Of a stretch of 36,230 nucleotides of DNA, positions 16,542 to 24,321 are shown one piece after another (position 1 is the stretch's first letter; every line of letters begins with the position of its first letter). Position numbers and translations under genes: made by a program. Below the pieces are notes generated by a model that saw nothing but the letters and a program-made list of their open reading frames with translations, made no database searches and was not told the DNA's origin. This stretch comes from Candidatus Hydrogenedentota bacterium. Lineage in GTDB: Bacteria; Hydrogenedentota; Hydrogenedentia; Hydrogenedentales; CAITNO01. The stretch is taken from NCBI GenBank assembly GCA_012730105.1, contig JAAYBJ010000291.1, forward strand, positions 1 through 36,230. The letters run 5' to 3'.

Positions 16542-17144
16542 TCAGGGAAAGGTGACCCAGGCGGATGGTATGCATTGATCCCCCAGCCGCTTGCCTGCGG
16601 CGGAGCCTTTGATACCGTCAAAGGCGGGGCCCGGTTCGGGCATCTCGAAACTCTCCCCCGGGTGACCCCGGTTCAGCCGCGTCAGAAAATAAACGTACTG
16701 CACCGTTGCCACGGTTATATCGGGCAGATCCCGGTTAAGCCGCACGATTTCATTGTACAGCGCCTTGCGGTCTTTGTTTTCTTCGGCGACAACTTTTTGC
16801 GCGGCGTTTTGCGCCTCCGAATCCTCTATGGCGTCGCAGTCTCTCAGTTCCACCAGCCCGCGGCTGGTTTCGCCAAGACAGCCCTGTTGTTTCAGCGCGG
16901 CGATTTCCGGGTGATGCAGGCGCATCCTGCCGGCAATCTCCATCAGTTGCGGCGATAGCGCCTCCGGTTGCCCGGAAAGCGCGTCCCGGCTGCCTTCCAC
17001 AAAATCAAGCACCATGACTGCCTGTTCTTCGATGTAACGGAAATTCGGGGCGGTGTTTGAAATGATCCCCTGCTCTTCCTGCGTGACACACCCCAAGAGA
17101 GACGTCAGCGCCAAAAGCAATCCCCAAGCACTTGCCTTCTTCAT
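16542..17144 (-). CDS. Lipoprotein with a DUF1318-like segment
   Basis: This 200-residue lipoprotein has a signal peptide ending in LTSLLGC (Cys19). The central part, AAQKVVAEENKDRKALYNEIV (about 114-134), resembles the conserved helix of YdbL/DUF1318 proteins, whose role is not established. The C-terminal third has two cysteines that could form a disulfide. AGGAG lies nine bases before the ATG. It is encoded alone, convergent with the radical SAM pair, and upstream of it is a 257-base gap before the transglutaminase-like gene's end. Confidence 0.75.
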   Translation of the reverse strand: MKKASAWGLLLALTSLLGCVTQEEQGIISNTAPNFRYIEEQAVMVLDFVEGSRDALSGQPEALSPQLMEIAGRMRLHHPEIAALKQQGCLGETSRGLVELRDCDAIEDSEAQNAAQKVVAEENKDRKALYNEIVRLNRDLPDITVATVQYVYFLTRLNRGHPGESFEMPEPGPAFDGIKGSAAGKRLGDQCIPSAWVTFP

Positions 17145-17354
17145 GACGCTATACTCCTTTTTTTATATGCTTTAGACATGCCCCGGAGGTATTTTATTCA
17201 TTTCCGGCTCATTATAATCCAAAGATTACCGCGACCGTTATTCATGTATGGCCCACTGGACATAAAAGCCGTGTCCGGTTTTCGCGGGGATAATTTCCGA
17301 AGGGGTATTCCATAGGCGGGTGGACGTCGACGCCCGCGCACGTGTGCGGATACA

Positions 17355-17401
17355 ACCGCCGGCAACGGCGGTATTGACGCTGCAGGACCCGAACCCGGGT
17401 C
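17355..17401. other. Two hairpins after the transglutaminase-like gene
   Basis: ACCGCCG-GCAA-CGGCGGT (17355-17372) forms a 7-bp stem with a GCAA tetraloop, and GACCCG-AACC-CGGGTC (17386-17401) forms a 6-bp stem touching the stop codon of the minus-strand gene. Neither is followed by a T-tract, so they may stabilise the 3' end of the mRNA rather than act as classic terminators. The rest of 17145-17354 shows nothing recognisable. Confidence 0.45.
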
Positions 17402-18931
17402 TCAGGGCGACGCGGTTTCGCTCTTGCTTTCCATAGGCGCCGTTTGGCCGTGTTCCAGTTCCCCTGCGTCGGGCTGCGTTTTTTGCTCTGCTTTCGGGGC
17501 GGGCGGTTCCGACAACACCTCAATGCCCAATCGTCCTATAAGCGGCAGTATCTTCGCCTGACGGAACAAATCACCCTCGGCCAGCCGGATATGGGTCACA
17601 TCCACCGGCAACTGGTTGAACGCGGGATCCACGTCGATCCAGTCGCCCAGCCAGACGCTCGCCCACTGGTGGAAATAAAATCCCGGCGGACTGCCTGCCA
17701 CGTAGATGAGCCCGGCAACCTCCCTCGCGGGCAGGCCGATGGCACGCGCCAGCCCGACAAACAGCACGGTATGTTCCGTGCAGTCGCCCTCCAGGCTTTC
17801 CAGGGCTTCCAGGGCGTTCGACAGCCGCGCCGAAAACACGTTGCGCATGTTTTTGTTGACCCAGGTGCACAGTTCGCCCGCCGCCTTCAGCGCGTCGGTT
17901 TCATCGCCGACAATATCCCGGGCTTTTTCAATGAGTTTTGGGTCGTCGCTTTGCACGTACGTGCCGGGTTTCAGATAGTGCTGCACGCTCTCCTCGGTGA
18001 CGGGCAGTCCCGGAACCGGCAGCGGCGCCAGATCCGTTTTCACGGAATGGAAGTAGATCCGCTCATTTTCCAGGGTCATTGTTTGCCGCCGGTCATTGAA
18101 GAGGTGGGACTCGCGCAGGGGCCCGGTCAGCAGCAGGTGCAGTCCGTCCCGCTCGCGCGGGTCGTCTATGGGCTTCTCCAGCAGCACCGCGTTCGACACC
18201 ATGGTGTCCACGCTGTAATCCACATCCTTCGCCGCGTCCTCCGGTTCGAGGCGCGTGGTGAACACGCCGGAGATGACGTCCTCCACCGTGATGCCGCTGT
18301 CCGTCACATACGTGGTGGATTCGATGTCCATCAGGTCGAGCACGCTTTGTATTTCGTAGACCTTGGTGGGCACCCCGTTGAACACGCGCTCTTCCGTCTT
18401 GACGATGCGGCTGATGCCGGACACTTCCTTCTGGTACATGGGTTCGAAGGTGGAGAAGTTGACCACATCGCCCACCTGCGGCCCGCGCCGCGCCCACAAG
18501 GCGTGGCGCAGCGAATCCTGCAGCGTTTCACCCGGCCTCGGGAAGGTGTCCTCCCGCGTGGCGCCGCCGAGAACGCTGTTCATCTTCAACGTGTCCCCTT
18601 CGACCACCGCCACGAAAACGGAGGACTGGGCCGGGTCGTTCATTTCCATCTCGATGCGGAGCAGCCCGCCCTTGGCGTTATAAACGCGTTTCGAGTACAT
18701 GCGCATGGCCTGCTTCGCCCCCGACATGGACACCCGGAAATGGGCGTCCTCGACCACCTCCGTTTCTCCCGCGTCGTTCCGGGACACCACCTTCTCCATG
18801 TAGCCCACCTTCTCACCGTTGAAGTACAACCCATACCAGCTTGTGCCCAGGAACGGGGTGATGTCAACGGTTTCCCCGAAAGCGATTACGGTTCCCGCAA
18901 CTAAGGAGGTCATAAGCAGCCATTTCTTCAT
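17402..18931 (-). CDS. Secreted transglutaminase-like cysteine protease/amidase family protein
   Basis: The 509 residues begin with a signal peptide (KKWLLMTSLVAGTVIAFG). The long N-terminal half (about 25-330) is rich in beta strands and probably forms a substrate or envelope-binding domain. The C-terminal domain is transglutaminase-like with a full triad: Cys384 in LEGDCTEH, His421 in FYFHQWASVW, and Asp435 in DWIDVDPAF. Members of this superfamily cleave or form amide bonds. The substrate is unknown, but extracellular peptides or cell-wall material are plausible. The C-terminal tail is low-complexity and charged. The ATG at 18931 is chosen because AGAGGA lies ten bases before it; the frame opens at 19000. 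Confidence 0.88.
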   Translation of the reverse strand: MKKWLLMTSLVAGTVIAFGETVDITPFLGTSWYGLYFNGEKVGYMEKVVSRNDAGETEVVEDAHFRVSMSGAKQAMRMYSKRVYNAKGGLLRIEMEMNDPAQSSVFVAVVEGDTLKMNSVLGGATREDTFPRPGETLQDSLRHALWARRGPQVGDVVNFSTFEPMYQKEVSGISRIVKTEERVFNGVPTKVYEIQSVLDLMDIESTTYVTDSGITVEDVISGVFTTRLEPEDAAKDVDYSVDTMVSNAVLLEKPIDDPRERDGLHLLLTGPLRESHLFNDRRQTMTLENERIYFHSVKTDLAPLPVPGLPVTEESVQHYLKPGTYVQSDDPKLIEKARDIVGDETDALKAAGELCTWVNKNMRNVFSARLSNALEALESLEGDCTEHTVLFVGLARAIGLPAREVAGLIYVAGSPPGFYFHQWASVWLGDWIDVDPAFNQLPVDVTHIRLAEGDLFRQAKILPLIGRLGIEVLSEPPAPKAEQKTQPDAGELEHGQTAPMESKSETASP

Positions 18932-19051
18932 GTTAGGGATTTCCTCTTGATGGTTACTGGTAATTCTACCGTATTCTTGAAGAAAATGTGTACCTTCCAC
19001 CTTTTTTTAAACCTGAAAACGGCAGTTAACGAAGGGAAGGACGGTCAAAAG

Positions 19052-19144
19052 AAAGGACCGAAAGGACTCAAGGGACACAAAGGACGAACCAATCAGCAGA
19101 TCGTTTTACAGTCCTTCCGGTCCTTTATGTCCTGAATGTCCCTT
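19052..19144. repeat. Fold-back element built from 9-base tandem units
   Basis: The left arm (19052-19085) is four units of AAAGGACNN (AAAGGACCG, AAAGGACTC, AAGGGACAC, AAAGGAC). The right arm (19111-19144) is the same type of unit on the other strand. A 25-base spacer separates them. The arms can pair imperfectly in several registers because each arm is itself periodic. It lies in the 336-base gap between the transglutaminase-like gene and the divergent oxidoreductase gene. The rest of the gap shows no clear promoter. Confidence 0.7.
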
Positions 19145-19267
19145 GGTTTGAAACCTGCTTCTGAATTCAAAAACTTCTTGGCACCTTTCCGTGTGTTGTG
19201 ATACATTCATGGTGGTGATACTGGCGCGGTATTCTGGTCACAGGCATTCAAGAACGGGAGAAAAGTC

Positions 19268-20590
19268 ATGTCAGACGACACACGGCGCGGTTTTCTGAAG
19301 CGATCTTCGATGGCGGTTGCGGCTTCGGCCCTAGGCGGCGCGGCCCTTTCCGCGGGGCGAAACAAGACGGTTTCCGCGAATGACAAAATCCTGATCGGCG
19401 CGATCGGGTGCGGCGGCATGGGGCGCGGCGACATCGCCACCTTTTTGCATAACGAGGAAGTAGAGTGTCCCATCATCTGTGATGTGGATGACGCGATGAT
19501 GGCCGAGGCAGCCCGGCTCATCGAAGGACGACGGGGCCGTGCGCCGGAAATGGTCAAGGACTTCCGCCGGGTCATCGACCGGAAAGACCTGGACGCCATC
19601 CTGGTCGCCACACCGGACCACTGGCACGCGCTGCCGACGGTGTATGCCTGCCAGGCGGGCAAGGACGTGTACTGCGAGAAGCCGCTGGGCAAGACCATCG
19701 ACGAAGGCCGCGCCATGGTGGAGGCGGCGAAGGACAACAAGCGCGTGGTTCAGATGGGCACCCAGTGGCGCAGCGGCGAGCATTACAATGAGGCCATTGA
19801 TTTCGTCCATTCCGGCAAACTGGGCAAGGTGCGCATGGTGCGCGCATGGGCGTACCTGGACTGGCTGGGCGGCATCGGCAACCCGCCGGACGAGGCGCCG
19901 CCCGAGGGGGTGGACTACGACCTGTGGCTGGGCCCGTCGCCGGCGCGCCCCTTCAACAAGAACCGGTTCCACTTCAACTTCCGGTGGTTCTGGGATTACG
20001 CCGGCGGGCTCATGACCGACTGGGGCGTGCATCTGCTGAACGTGTGCCAGTGGGGCATGGGCTATGAGATGCCGAAGCGGGTCAGCTCAACAGGCGGTAA
20101 ATTCGCGCTGGACGACAACAGCGAGACGCCCGATACCCAGGCGGCACTGTACGAGTTCAAGGACTACATGCTGATTTTCGAACACCAGATGGTGGGCGGG
20201 CTCGGGCCCGGCGGCCAGCCCCACGGCATGCTGTTCTGCGGCACCGAGGGCACCGTCATCATCCGCGAAGGGGGCTGGGAATTCATCCCGGAACCCAAGA
20301 AAACGGGCCTGGAAGCCATCAAGAAGGAGAACACGGCCGACGCGCGCCCGGCCCATGTGCGCAATTTCCTCGACTGCATGCGCACGCGGGAAGCGCCCAT
20401 CATGAACTTTGAAGTGGGCCATTTCGTGTCGACCGTGGCGCACTTGGGCAATCTCGCGCTGCGCACGGGCGCCGAAGTGCATTGGGATGCCGAAACCGAA
20501 CGGGTGACGAACAACCCGGAGGCGGACGCCCTCGTCGGCTGCCCGTACCGCGCCCCATGGACGCTGCCCTACAGCCGGCGCAACGCCTGA
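19268..20590 (+). CDS. Tat-exported Gfo/Idh/MocA family oxidoreductase
   Basis: This 440-residue NAD(P)-dependent dehydrogenase-fold protein probably acts on a sugar or cyclitol derivative. A twin-arginine leader (TRRGFLKRSS, 5-14, then an Ala-rich hydrophobic stretch) directs it out of the cytoplasm as a folded protein with its cofactor. The Rossmann motif is GAIGCGGMG (44-52), and the family Lys lies in CEKPLGK (EKP at 137-139). WDYAGGLMTDWGVHLLN supplies the usual active-site His region. Exported members are numerous in Planctomycetes-like bacteria and often sit near sulfatases, as here. GGGAG precedes the ATG. Its last 13 codons recur at 22148-22186. Confidence 0.92.
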   Translation: MSDDTRRGFLKRSSMAVAASALGGAALSAGRNKTVSANDKILIGAIGCGGMGRGDIATFLHNEEVECPIICDVDDAMMAEAARLIEGRRGRAPEMVKDFRRVIDRKDLDAILVATPDHWHALPTVYACQAGKDVYCEKPLGKTIDEGRAMVEAAKDNKRVVQMGTQWRSGEHYNEAIDFVHSGKLGKVRMVRAWAYLDWLGGIGNPPDEAPPEGVDYDLWLGPSPARPFNKNRFHFNFRWFWDYAGGLMTDWGVHLLNVCQWGMGYEMPKRVSSTGGKFALDDNSETPDTQAALYEFKDYMLIFEHQMVGGLGPGGQPHGMLFCGTEGTVIIREGGWEFIPEPKKTGLEAIKKENTADARPAHVRNFLDCMRTREAPIMNFEVGHFVSTVAHLGNLALRTGAEVHWDAETERVTNNPEADALVGCPYRAPWTLPYSRRNA

Positions 20591-20793
20591 GACTATACTA
20601 TCTCTTAACCATCTGGCAGGGTATATGCGCTATTTCGCTTGGGATACGTATTGAGGAATCAGAGGGCGGCGCTGATCGTTCAGGTGATAGCGTCACGCCG
20701 CTGTCGCAAGGGTGGATCAGACAGCATCTTTTCCCAATATCACCTTACCCATTTTGAATCCCTTGGGATCGCCTCTCCGCATCCCGAGTTCAA

Positions 20794-20991
20794 CTAGTTG
20801 GCCCTATCGTAGGTGTAGGTCGTGACGGACAGGTCCTTGGCACTTACGTGGACAGTATCAAAGGCATACACGCCTTACACCGTGACCACCAGGTTACTCT
20901 TGGCGCCGAATAGCGCCATGGTTATATTTCCGAAGATCCAACTGTCAATGTCATTACTGTATTGAGGCGGACTTCTTTGATTTCTTGGGAA
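20794..20991 (-). pseudogene. Possible decayed fragment of an exported protein gene
   Basis: On the minus strand one frame from 20991 to a TAG at 20794 reads as ordinary protein (for example SNDIDSWIFGNITMALFGA and VYAFDTVHVSAKDLSVTTY), with a single internal TAA at 20877..20875 and no start. It could be the C-terminal beta-rich end of a secreted enzyme. The source family is not identified, and chance is possible over 65 codons. The rest of 20591-21020 shows nothing. Confidence 0.3.
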
Positions 20992-21024
20992 TTACAGCGT
21001 GGCTGTGTTAAAAAAGCGTTGACG

Positions 21025-21117
21025 TAACCCTTTCAGGGTAACCAAGTTTGGGCATCATTCTACCCAGGGTAGCGGAGTACCACAACCCTGGGCTAATAGA
21101 TACAGCCCCTACGGGGC
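21025..21117. repeat. Cluster of three GC hairpins, dispersed-repeat type
   Basis: Three stems follow each other: ACCCT-TTC-AGGGT (21027-21039), CCCAGGGT paired with ACCCTGGG (21063-21070 and 21085-21092), and GCCCC-TAC-GGGGC (21105-21117). The pattern is like non-coding repeats scattered in genomes of this kind of bacterium. No coding frame is convincing. From 21118 to 21351 nothing is recognised. Confidence 0.5.
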
Positions 21118-21351
21118 ATAAAATACATACAGGCCAAAGGTCGCTGTTTCATGCCGTTATCAAACCCATGACCTCCTGTCATTGTTTCATCACTAATATC
21201 CCAACCGGATTCAGATTCATTCATGTAAAAAGATTTCCGTCACGGTCGCCCGACGGTTGGGAATACTTCTTCCATAATCCGTTGCGAATCATTAATAAGT
21301 ATAGACCCTTGGAATTATGCAATATATCCGAAAATACGCGCAGGCTTAATA

Positions 21352-21360
21352 TGTTATAAT
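21352..21360 (+). promoter_or_regulatory. Extended -10 promoter of the toxin-antitoxin pair
   Basis: TGTTATAAT is an exact TATAAT (21355-21360) with the upstream TGN of extended -10 promoters. It lies 28 bases before the antitoxin ATG. No good -35 is present, which is usual for this class. Confidence 0.6.
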
Positions 21361-21388
21361 GAAAAAATAAGGATTAAAGGCAACACGA

Positions 21389-21697
21389 ATGGAAGCAATT
21401 CCCCATATTACAGTGGACAATCCGGCGATAGCGGCGTTCTGTCGCAAATGGAACGTTCGGGAATTATCCCTTTTTGGTTCCGTACTGCGGGATGATTTCA
21501 GGCCGGAAAGTGATATTGACATCCTGGTTGAACTTGCCCCCGGGCATGGTCTTGATCTGTTTGACTGGGTGGATATGCGTGAGGAACTTAAGCACCTTTT
21601 TCAGCGCGAGGTTGACCTGGTGTCCAAGGGGGGGCTGAAGAATCCAATCCGCAAAAAGGCGATATTGTCAAGTGCGAGGGTGGTATATGCTGCCTGA
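21389..21697 (+). CDS. MNT-type nucleotidyltransferase antitoxin
   Basis: The 102-residue protein carries the minimal nucleotidyltransferase motif GS-x10-D-x-D (Gly30-Ser31, then Asp42 and Asp44 in ESDIDILVEL). In MNT-HEPN modules such proteins neutralise the partner HEPN ribonuclease, in studied cases by attaching AMP to it. AAAGG precedes the ATG by about eight bases, with the extended -10 promoter just upstream. Its stop overlaps the HEPN start by 11 bases, the usual operon layout. GC content is lower than in the surrounding genes, suggesting transfer. Confidence 0.88.
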   Translation: MEAIPHITVDNPAIAAFCRKWNVRELSLFGSVLRDDFRPESDIDILVELAPGHGLDLFDWVDMREELKHLFQREVDLVSKGGLKNPIRKKAILSSARVVYAA

Positions 21698-22043
21698 AGA
21701 ACGCGACAGGGGTGCTTTGCTCGATATGCTCGAGTAATGCAGCGGAATAACGGCATCGGTGGAGGGCAAGTCTTTTCCGTTGTACTGCGCGGACGATAAT
21801 TTACGGTATGCCATTGAGCGACGCATCGAAATTCTGGGCGAGGCGGCAAAACATCTTTCCGATTCCATCAGGAAGAACCATCCGGAAATCCCGTGGCAAA
21901 AATTAGTGGCGATACGAAACATCCTTGCCCATGAATATGGAGAGGTCGAAGATGAAATCATCTGGCGGGTAACGCAAACGCATATACCCGAATTGACCAC
22001 ACAACTCCGGGCGATTCTTTCCACCCTTCCCGAAACAGAATAA
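21687..22043 (+). pseudogene. HEPN (DUF86) toxin gene with a nonsense codon
   Basis: From the ATG at 21687 the frame reads MLPEERDRGALLDMLE and then meets TAA at 21735-21737. The same frame continues without interruption to 22043 and contains a complete HEPN domain, including the ribonuclease motif R-N-x-x-x-H (RNILAH; Arg77 and His82 counted from the ATG). The full frame would be 118 codons, the normal DUF86 length, so one base change or a sequencing error explains the break. A restart at the GTG at 21759 would give 94 residues but has no ribosome site and would lack the first helix. The gene is most likely inactive, leaving the antitoxin without its toxin. Confidence 0.8.
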
Positions 22044-22147
22044 CGCTGGCGCCGGTATGTCCTGTGGCTCTTTCAGCCTTTCCAACTTATATGAGTTTTG
22101 CGGGAATTATGGGACCATTTTCTGGATTTTAGGCGCACCCCGGAAGC

Positions 22148-22186
22148 GCCCCCTGGACGCTGCCCTACAGTCGGCGCAACGCTTAA
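22148..22186 (+). pseudogene. 3' remnant of a second Gfo/Idh/MocA gene
   Basis: Twelve codons plus stop encode APWTLPYSRRNA, identical to the C-terminus of the 19268 oxidoreductase. The DNA differs at four positions, all silent (CCA/CCC, AGC/AGT, GCC/GCT, and the stop TGA/TAA). Similarity stops abruptly upstream of 22146. It lies in the 278-base gap before the sulfatase. Nothing else is seen in 22044-22321. Confidence 0.7.
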
Positions 22187-22321
22187 GGCGGGAAAATTCC
22201 GCTGTCAGAATTCAATAAGGGTGATTTCCGGCCTGCACACAAAGCGCACGGGCTCCACTTTCGATCTTTTACCCGGTCCGCCATATCATTTACACTGTTA
22301 ACCGGATGAAAGGAAAAGCCG

Positions 22322-23935
22322 ATGTCACCACAAGAGCTAACACGCAGGTTTTTCATGGGAACCATGGCGGGCGGTATGGCGGCCTTGTCCGCCGCGGCGG
22401 AAAACCCCGGGGAACGCAATGGCTTGGGTTCTCAACACCCCAACATCCTGTTCCTGATGACGGATCAGCAGCGTTTCGACACGATCGCCGCGCTGGGAAA
22501 TAGCAGCATTTACACGCCCAACCTGGACCGTCTTGTCCGGAGGGGCCTGTCGTTTACGCGGGCCTATTCCACCTGTCCCGTGTGTGTGGCATCTCGCTAC
22601 ACCATCCGCACGGGGCGGCTCGAGCCGACCACGGGCATCTATGCCAACATGCGCCCGGACCTGGTCCCGGGCCAGCCGGAAAACATGGAGGAGCGCTGCG
22701 GACCTTACCTGGCCCGAACCCTGCGGTCGCGAGGCTACCGCACCTTCGGCATCGGCAAGTTTCATACCGCGCCCTGGGAAGAGAACCTGGGCTATGACAC
22801 ACACCTCCACAGCGAGGAACTGTACGGCAGCCCTGACCAGCGCAAGCGGGATGCTTACGCATCTTTTATCGCCCGGGAATACCCGGCGTATGATTTTATC
22901 GAAGGGCTGATGGGCGAACGCACGGAAATGTACTACATGCCCCAGATGAGCCCGATACCCGCGCATGCGGGGGTGGAGGCCTGGGCGGCCGACCGGGCCG
23001 TGGAACAGATCCAGGTGCCGGGCGCGCAGCCTTTCTTCGGGTTCGTTTCCTTTGTGGGGCCCCATCCCCCCTTCGCCCCGCCCATCCCGTTCAACCGCAT
23101 GTACGATCCCGACCGCATGCCCAATCCCGTACGTGGTAGTCTTGAGATTGATCATATGGATGAACAGATCCCCTGGATGAACCATGCCATCTGGGCGGAG
23201 GATATCAATGATTCCCATGCCCGTGTTCTGCGCGCGCGGTATTACGGAGAAATCAGTTATATCGACCAGTGTATCGGAAAGATCCTGGACGCTGTAGAGG
23301 CTCGGGGGGATGGTGACAATACCCTGATTTGTTTTTTCGCCGACCACGGCGATCATCTGGGCGACCATCATGCCTGGCAGAAAGAAAGCTATTTTGAGTC
23401 CTCCTGCCATATCCCCTTTCTCGTAAGTTGGCCCGCGCGTCTGCCCGGGAACGTGCGTCGCGAGGAACTGGTATGCCTTGCCGACCTGTTCGCCGTCGCC
23501 ACGGCCGCGTCGGGCATGGCGGAGACCCGGGACGGCCTGGACATTCTGGGCATGACGGAAGGGAGGGTGCCTCCCCGCGATGCGCTGATTGCCTTCTACG
23601 GCACGCCGGGCACACCGCTCTTCAAACTCATGATTCGTTTGAATGAATGGAAATACATTTATATGGCGAACGGCGGCCGGGAACAGTTGTTCAATCTTAT
23701 GGAAGATCCGAACGAACTGATTCAGCGACTGGATAGTGAACCAACCACAGCCGCCCAAATGCGCCACATGGCCATTGCGGCCTTGAGCCGGCCCAACGCG
23801 GACCGTGCCCTGGAAAACGGCGCGCTGAAGGTCTTTCCCTTTGAGGCGCGGCCGTTGACCCGAATCTACCAGTTCGACCATTCCCGGGGGGTGACGGGAT
23901 TTCCGGAGAAGCCGGGGGATTTGACGGGACAATAA
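22322..23935 (+). CDS. Tat-exported sulfatase
   Basis: This 537-residue family S1 sulfatase removes sulfate esters, probably from sulfated polysaccharides, outside the cytoplasm. The leader has a twin-arginine motif (LTRRFFMG) and an Ala-rich hydrophobic stretch. Metal-binding residues appear in NILFLMTDQQ (Asp48) and in FFADHGDHLGDH. The formylglycine site reads CVASR (Cys88-Arg92) within CPVCVASRYTIRTGR: the usual Pro is Ala, a variant accepted by anaerobic-type maturation enzymes. AAAGGA lies seven bases before the ATG. The substrate is unknown. No maturase is identified in the window. It sits downstream of the oxidoreductase, separated by the decayed accessory stretch. Confidence 0.92.
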   Translation: MSPQELTRRFFMGTMAGGMAALSAAAENPGERNGLGSQHPNILFLMTDQQRFDTIAALGNSSIYTPNLDRLVRRGLSFTRAYSTCPVCVASRYTIRTGRLEPTTGIYANMRPDLVPGQPENMEERCGPYLARTLRSRGYRTFGIGKFHTAPWEENLGYDTHLHSEELYGSPDQRKRDAYASFIAREYPAYDFIEGLMGERTEMYYMPQMSPIPAHAGVEAWAADRAVEQIQVPGAQPFFGFVSFVGPHPPFAPPIPFNRMYDPDRMPNPVRGSLEIDHMDEQIPWMNHAIWAEDINDSHARVLRARYYGEISYIDQCIGKILDAVEARGDGDNTLICFFADHGDHLGDHHAWQKESYFESSCHIPFLVSWPARLPGNVRREELVCLADLFAVATAASGMAETRDGLDILGMTEGRVPPRDALIAFYGTPGTPLFKLMIRLNEWKYIYMANGGREQLFNLMEDPNELIQRLDSEPTTAAQMRHMAIAALSRPNADRALENGALKVFPFEARPLTRIYQFDHSRGVTGFPEKPGDLTGQ

Positions 23936-24061
23936 TCGCTGATGTGGGTCTTGCCCGCGGCCCAAAAACAATCACGTAGTTTCAGACTTCCTGATCCCGA
24001 CAGTTTCTTTAATGCTATTTCGGAATTCTTTTTGAAGTTATATTCGCATAGGACCGCAAGA

Positions 24062-24142
24062 AGGGGACAGACAACGAAATAGCCAATAACAGTAAAGGGC
24101 ATTGATTATTTGTTAGTCATGGCTATTTCGTCATCAGTCCCT
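24062..24142. repeat. Fold-back element (REP/MITE-like)
   Basis: The left arm 24062-24084 ends in ACGAAATAGCC and the right arm 24121-24142 starts with GGCTATTTCGT. The outer parts (AGGGGAC and GTCCCT) also pair, with a few mismatches, around a 36-base spacer. Such ends resemble dispersed hairpin elements mobilised by REP-type transposases. A T5 run after the right arm could also help end sulfatase transcripts. The rest of 23936-24321 shows nothing. Confidence 0.6.
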
Positions 24143-24321
24143 TTTTGCTCCGTCTTTATGTTTGTTTACGAGTGCCATACGCATTTCCGACGAGATCAGG
24201 AAGCCTGACCTTGAGCAAAAAATGGGGCTGCTTCCGGCGCGCGTAAAAAACGAGTGTTGAAATGCTCCCGAACCGCGCCGGTGGCTGTCATGTATTTATG
24301 CGGACGCGATGCGTTGAACCC

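Noticed and set aside
17444-18904. A 486-codon plus-strand frame over the transglutaminase-like gene
   Set aside because: The minus-strand product has a signal peptide and Cys/His/Asp triad; the other frame has no features of a protein.
21735-21737. The TAA in the HEPN gene as a recoding signal
   Set aside because: It is TAA, not TGA, no slippery site or stem-loop adjoins it, and a single base change explains it.
20549-22186. The 41-base match at both ends of the accessory stretch as an integration or target-site duplication
   Set aside because: All four differences are silent and include a swapped stop codon, which fits two once-functional paralogs better than a duplicated insertion site. 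No integrase or transposase is present.
22337-23971. A 544-codon frame antisense to the sulfatase
   Set aside because: The plus strand has a Tat leader, a ribosome site and sulfatase active-site motifs; the antisense frame has none and is a composition artefact.
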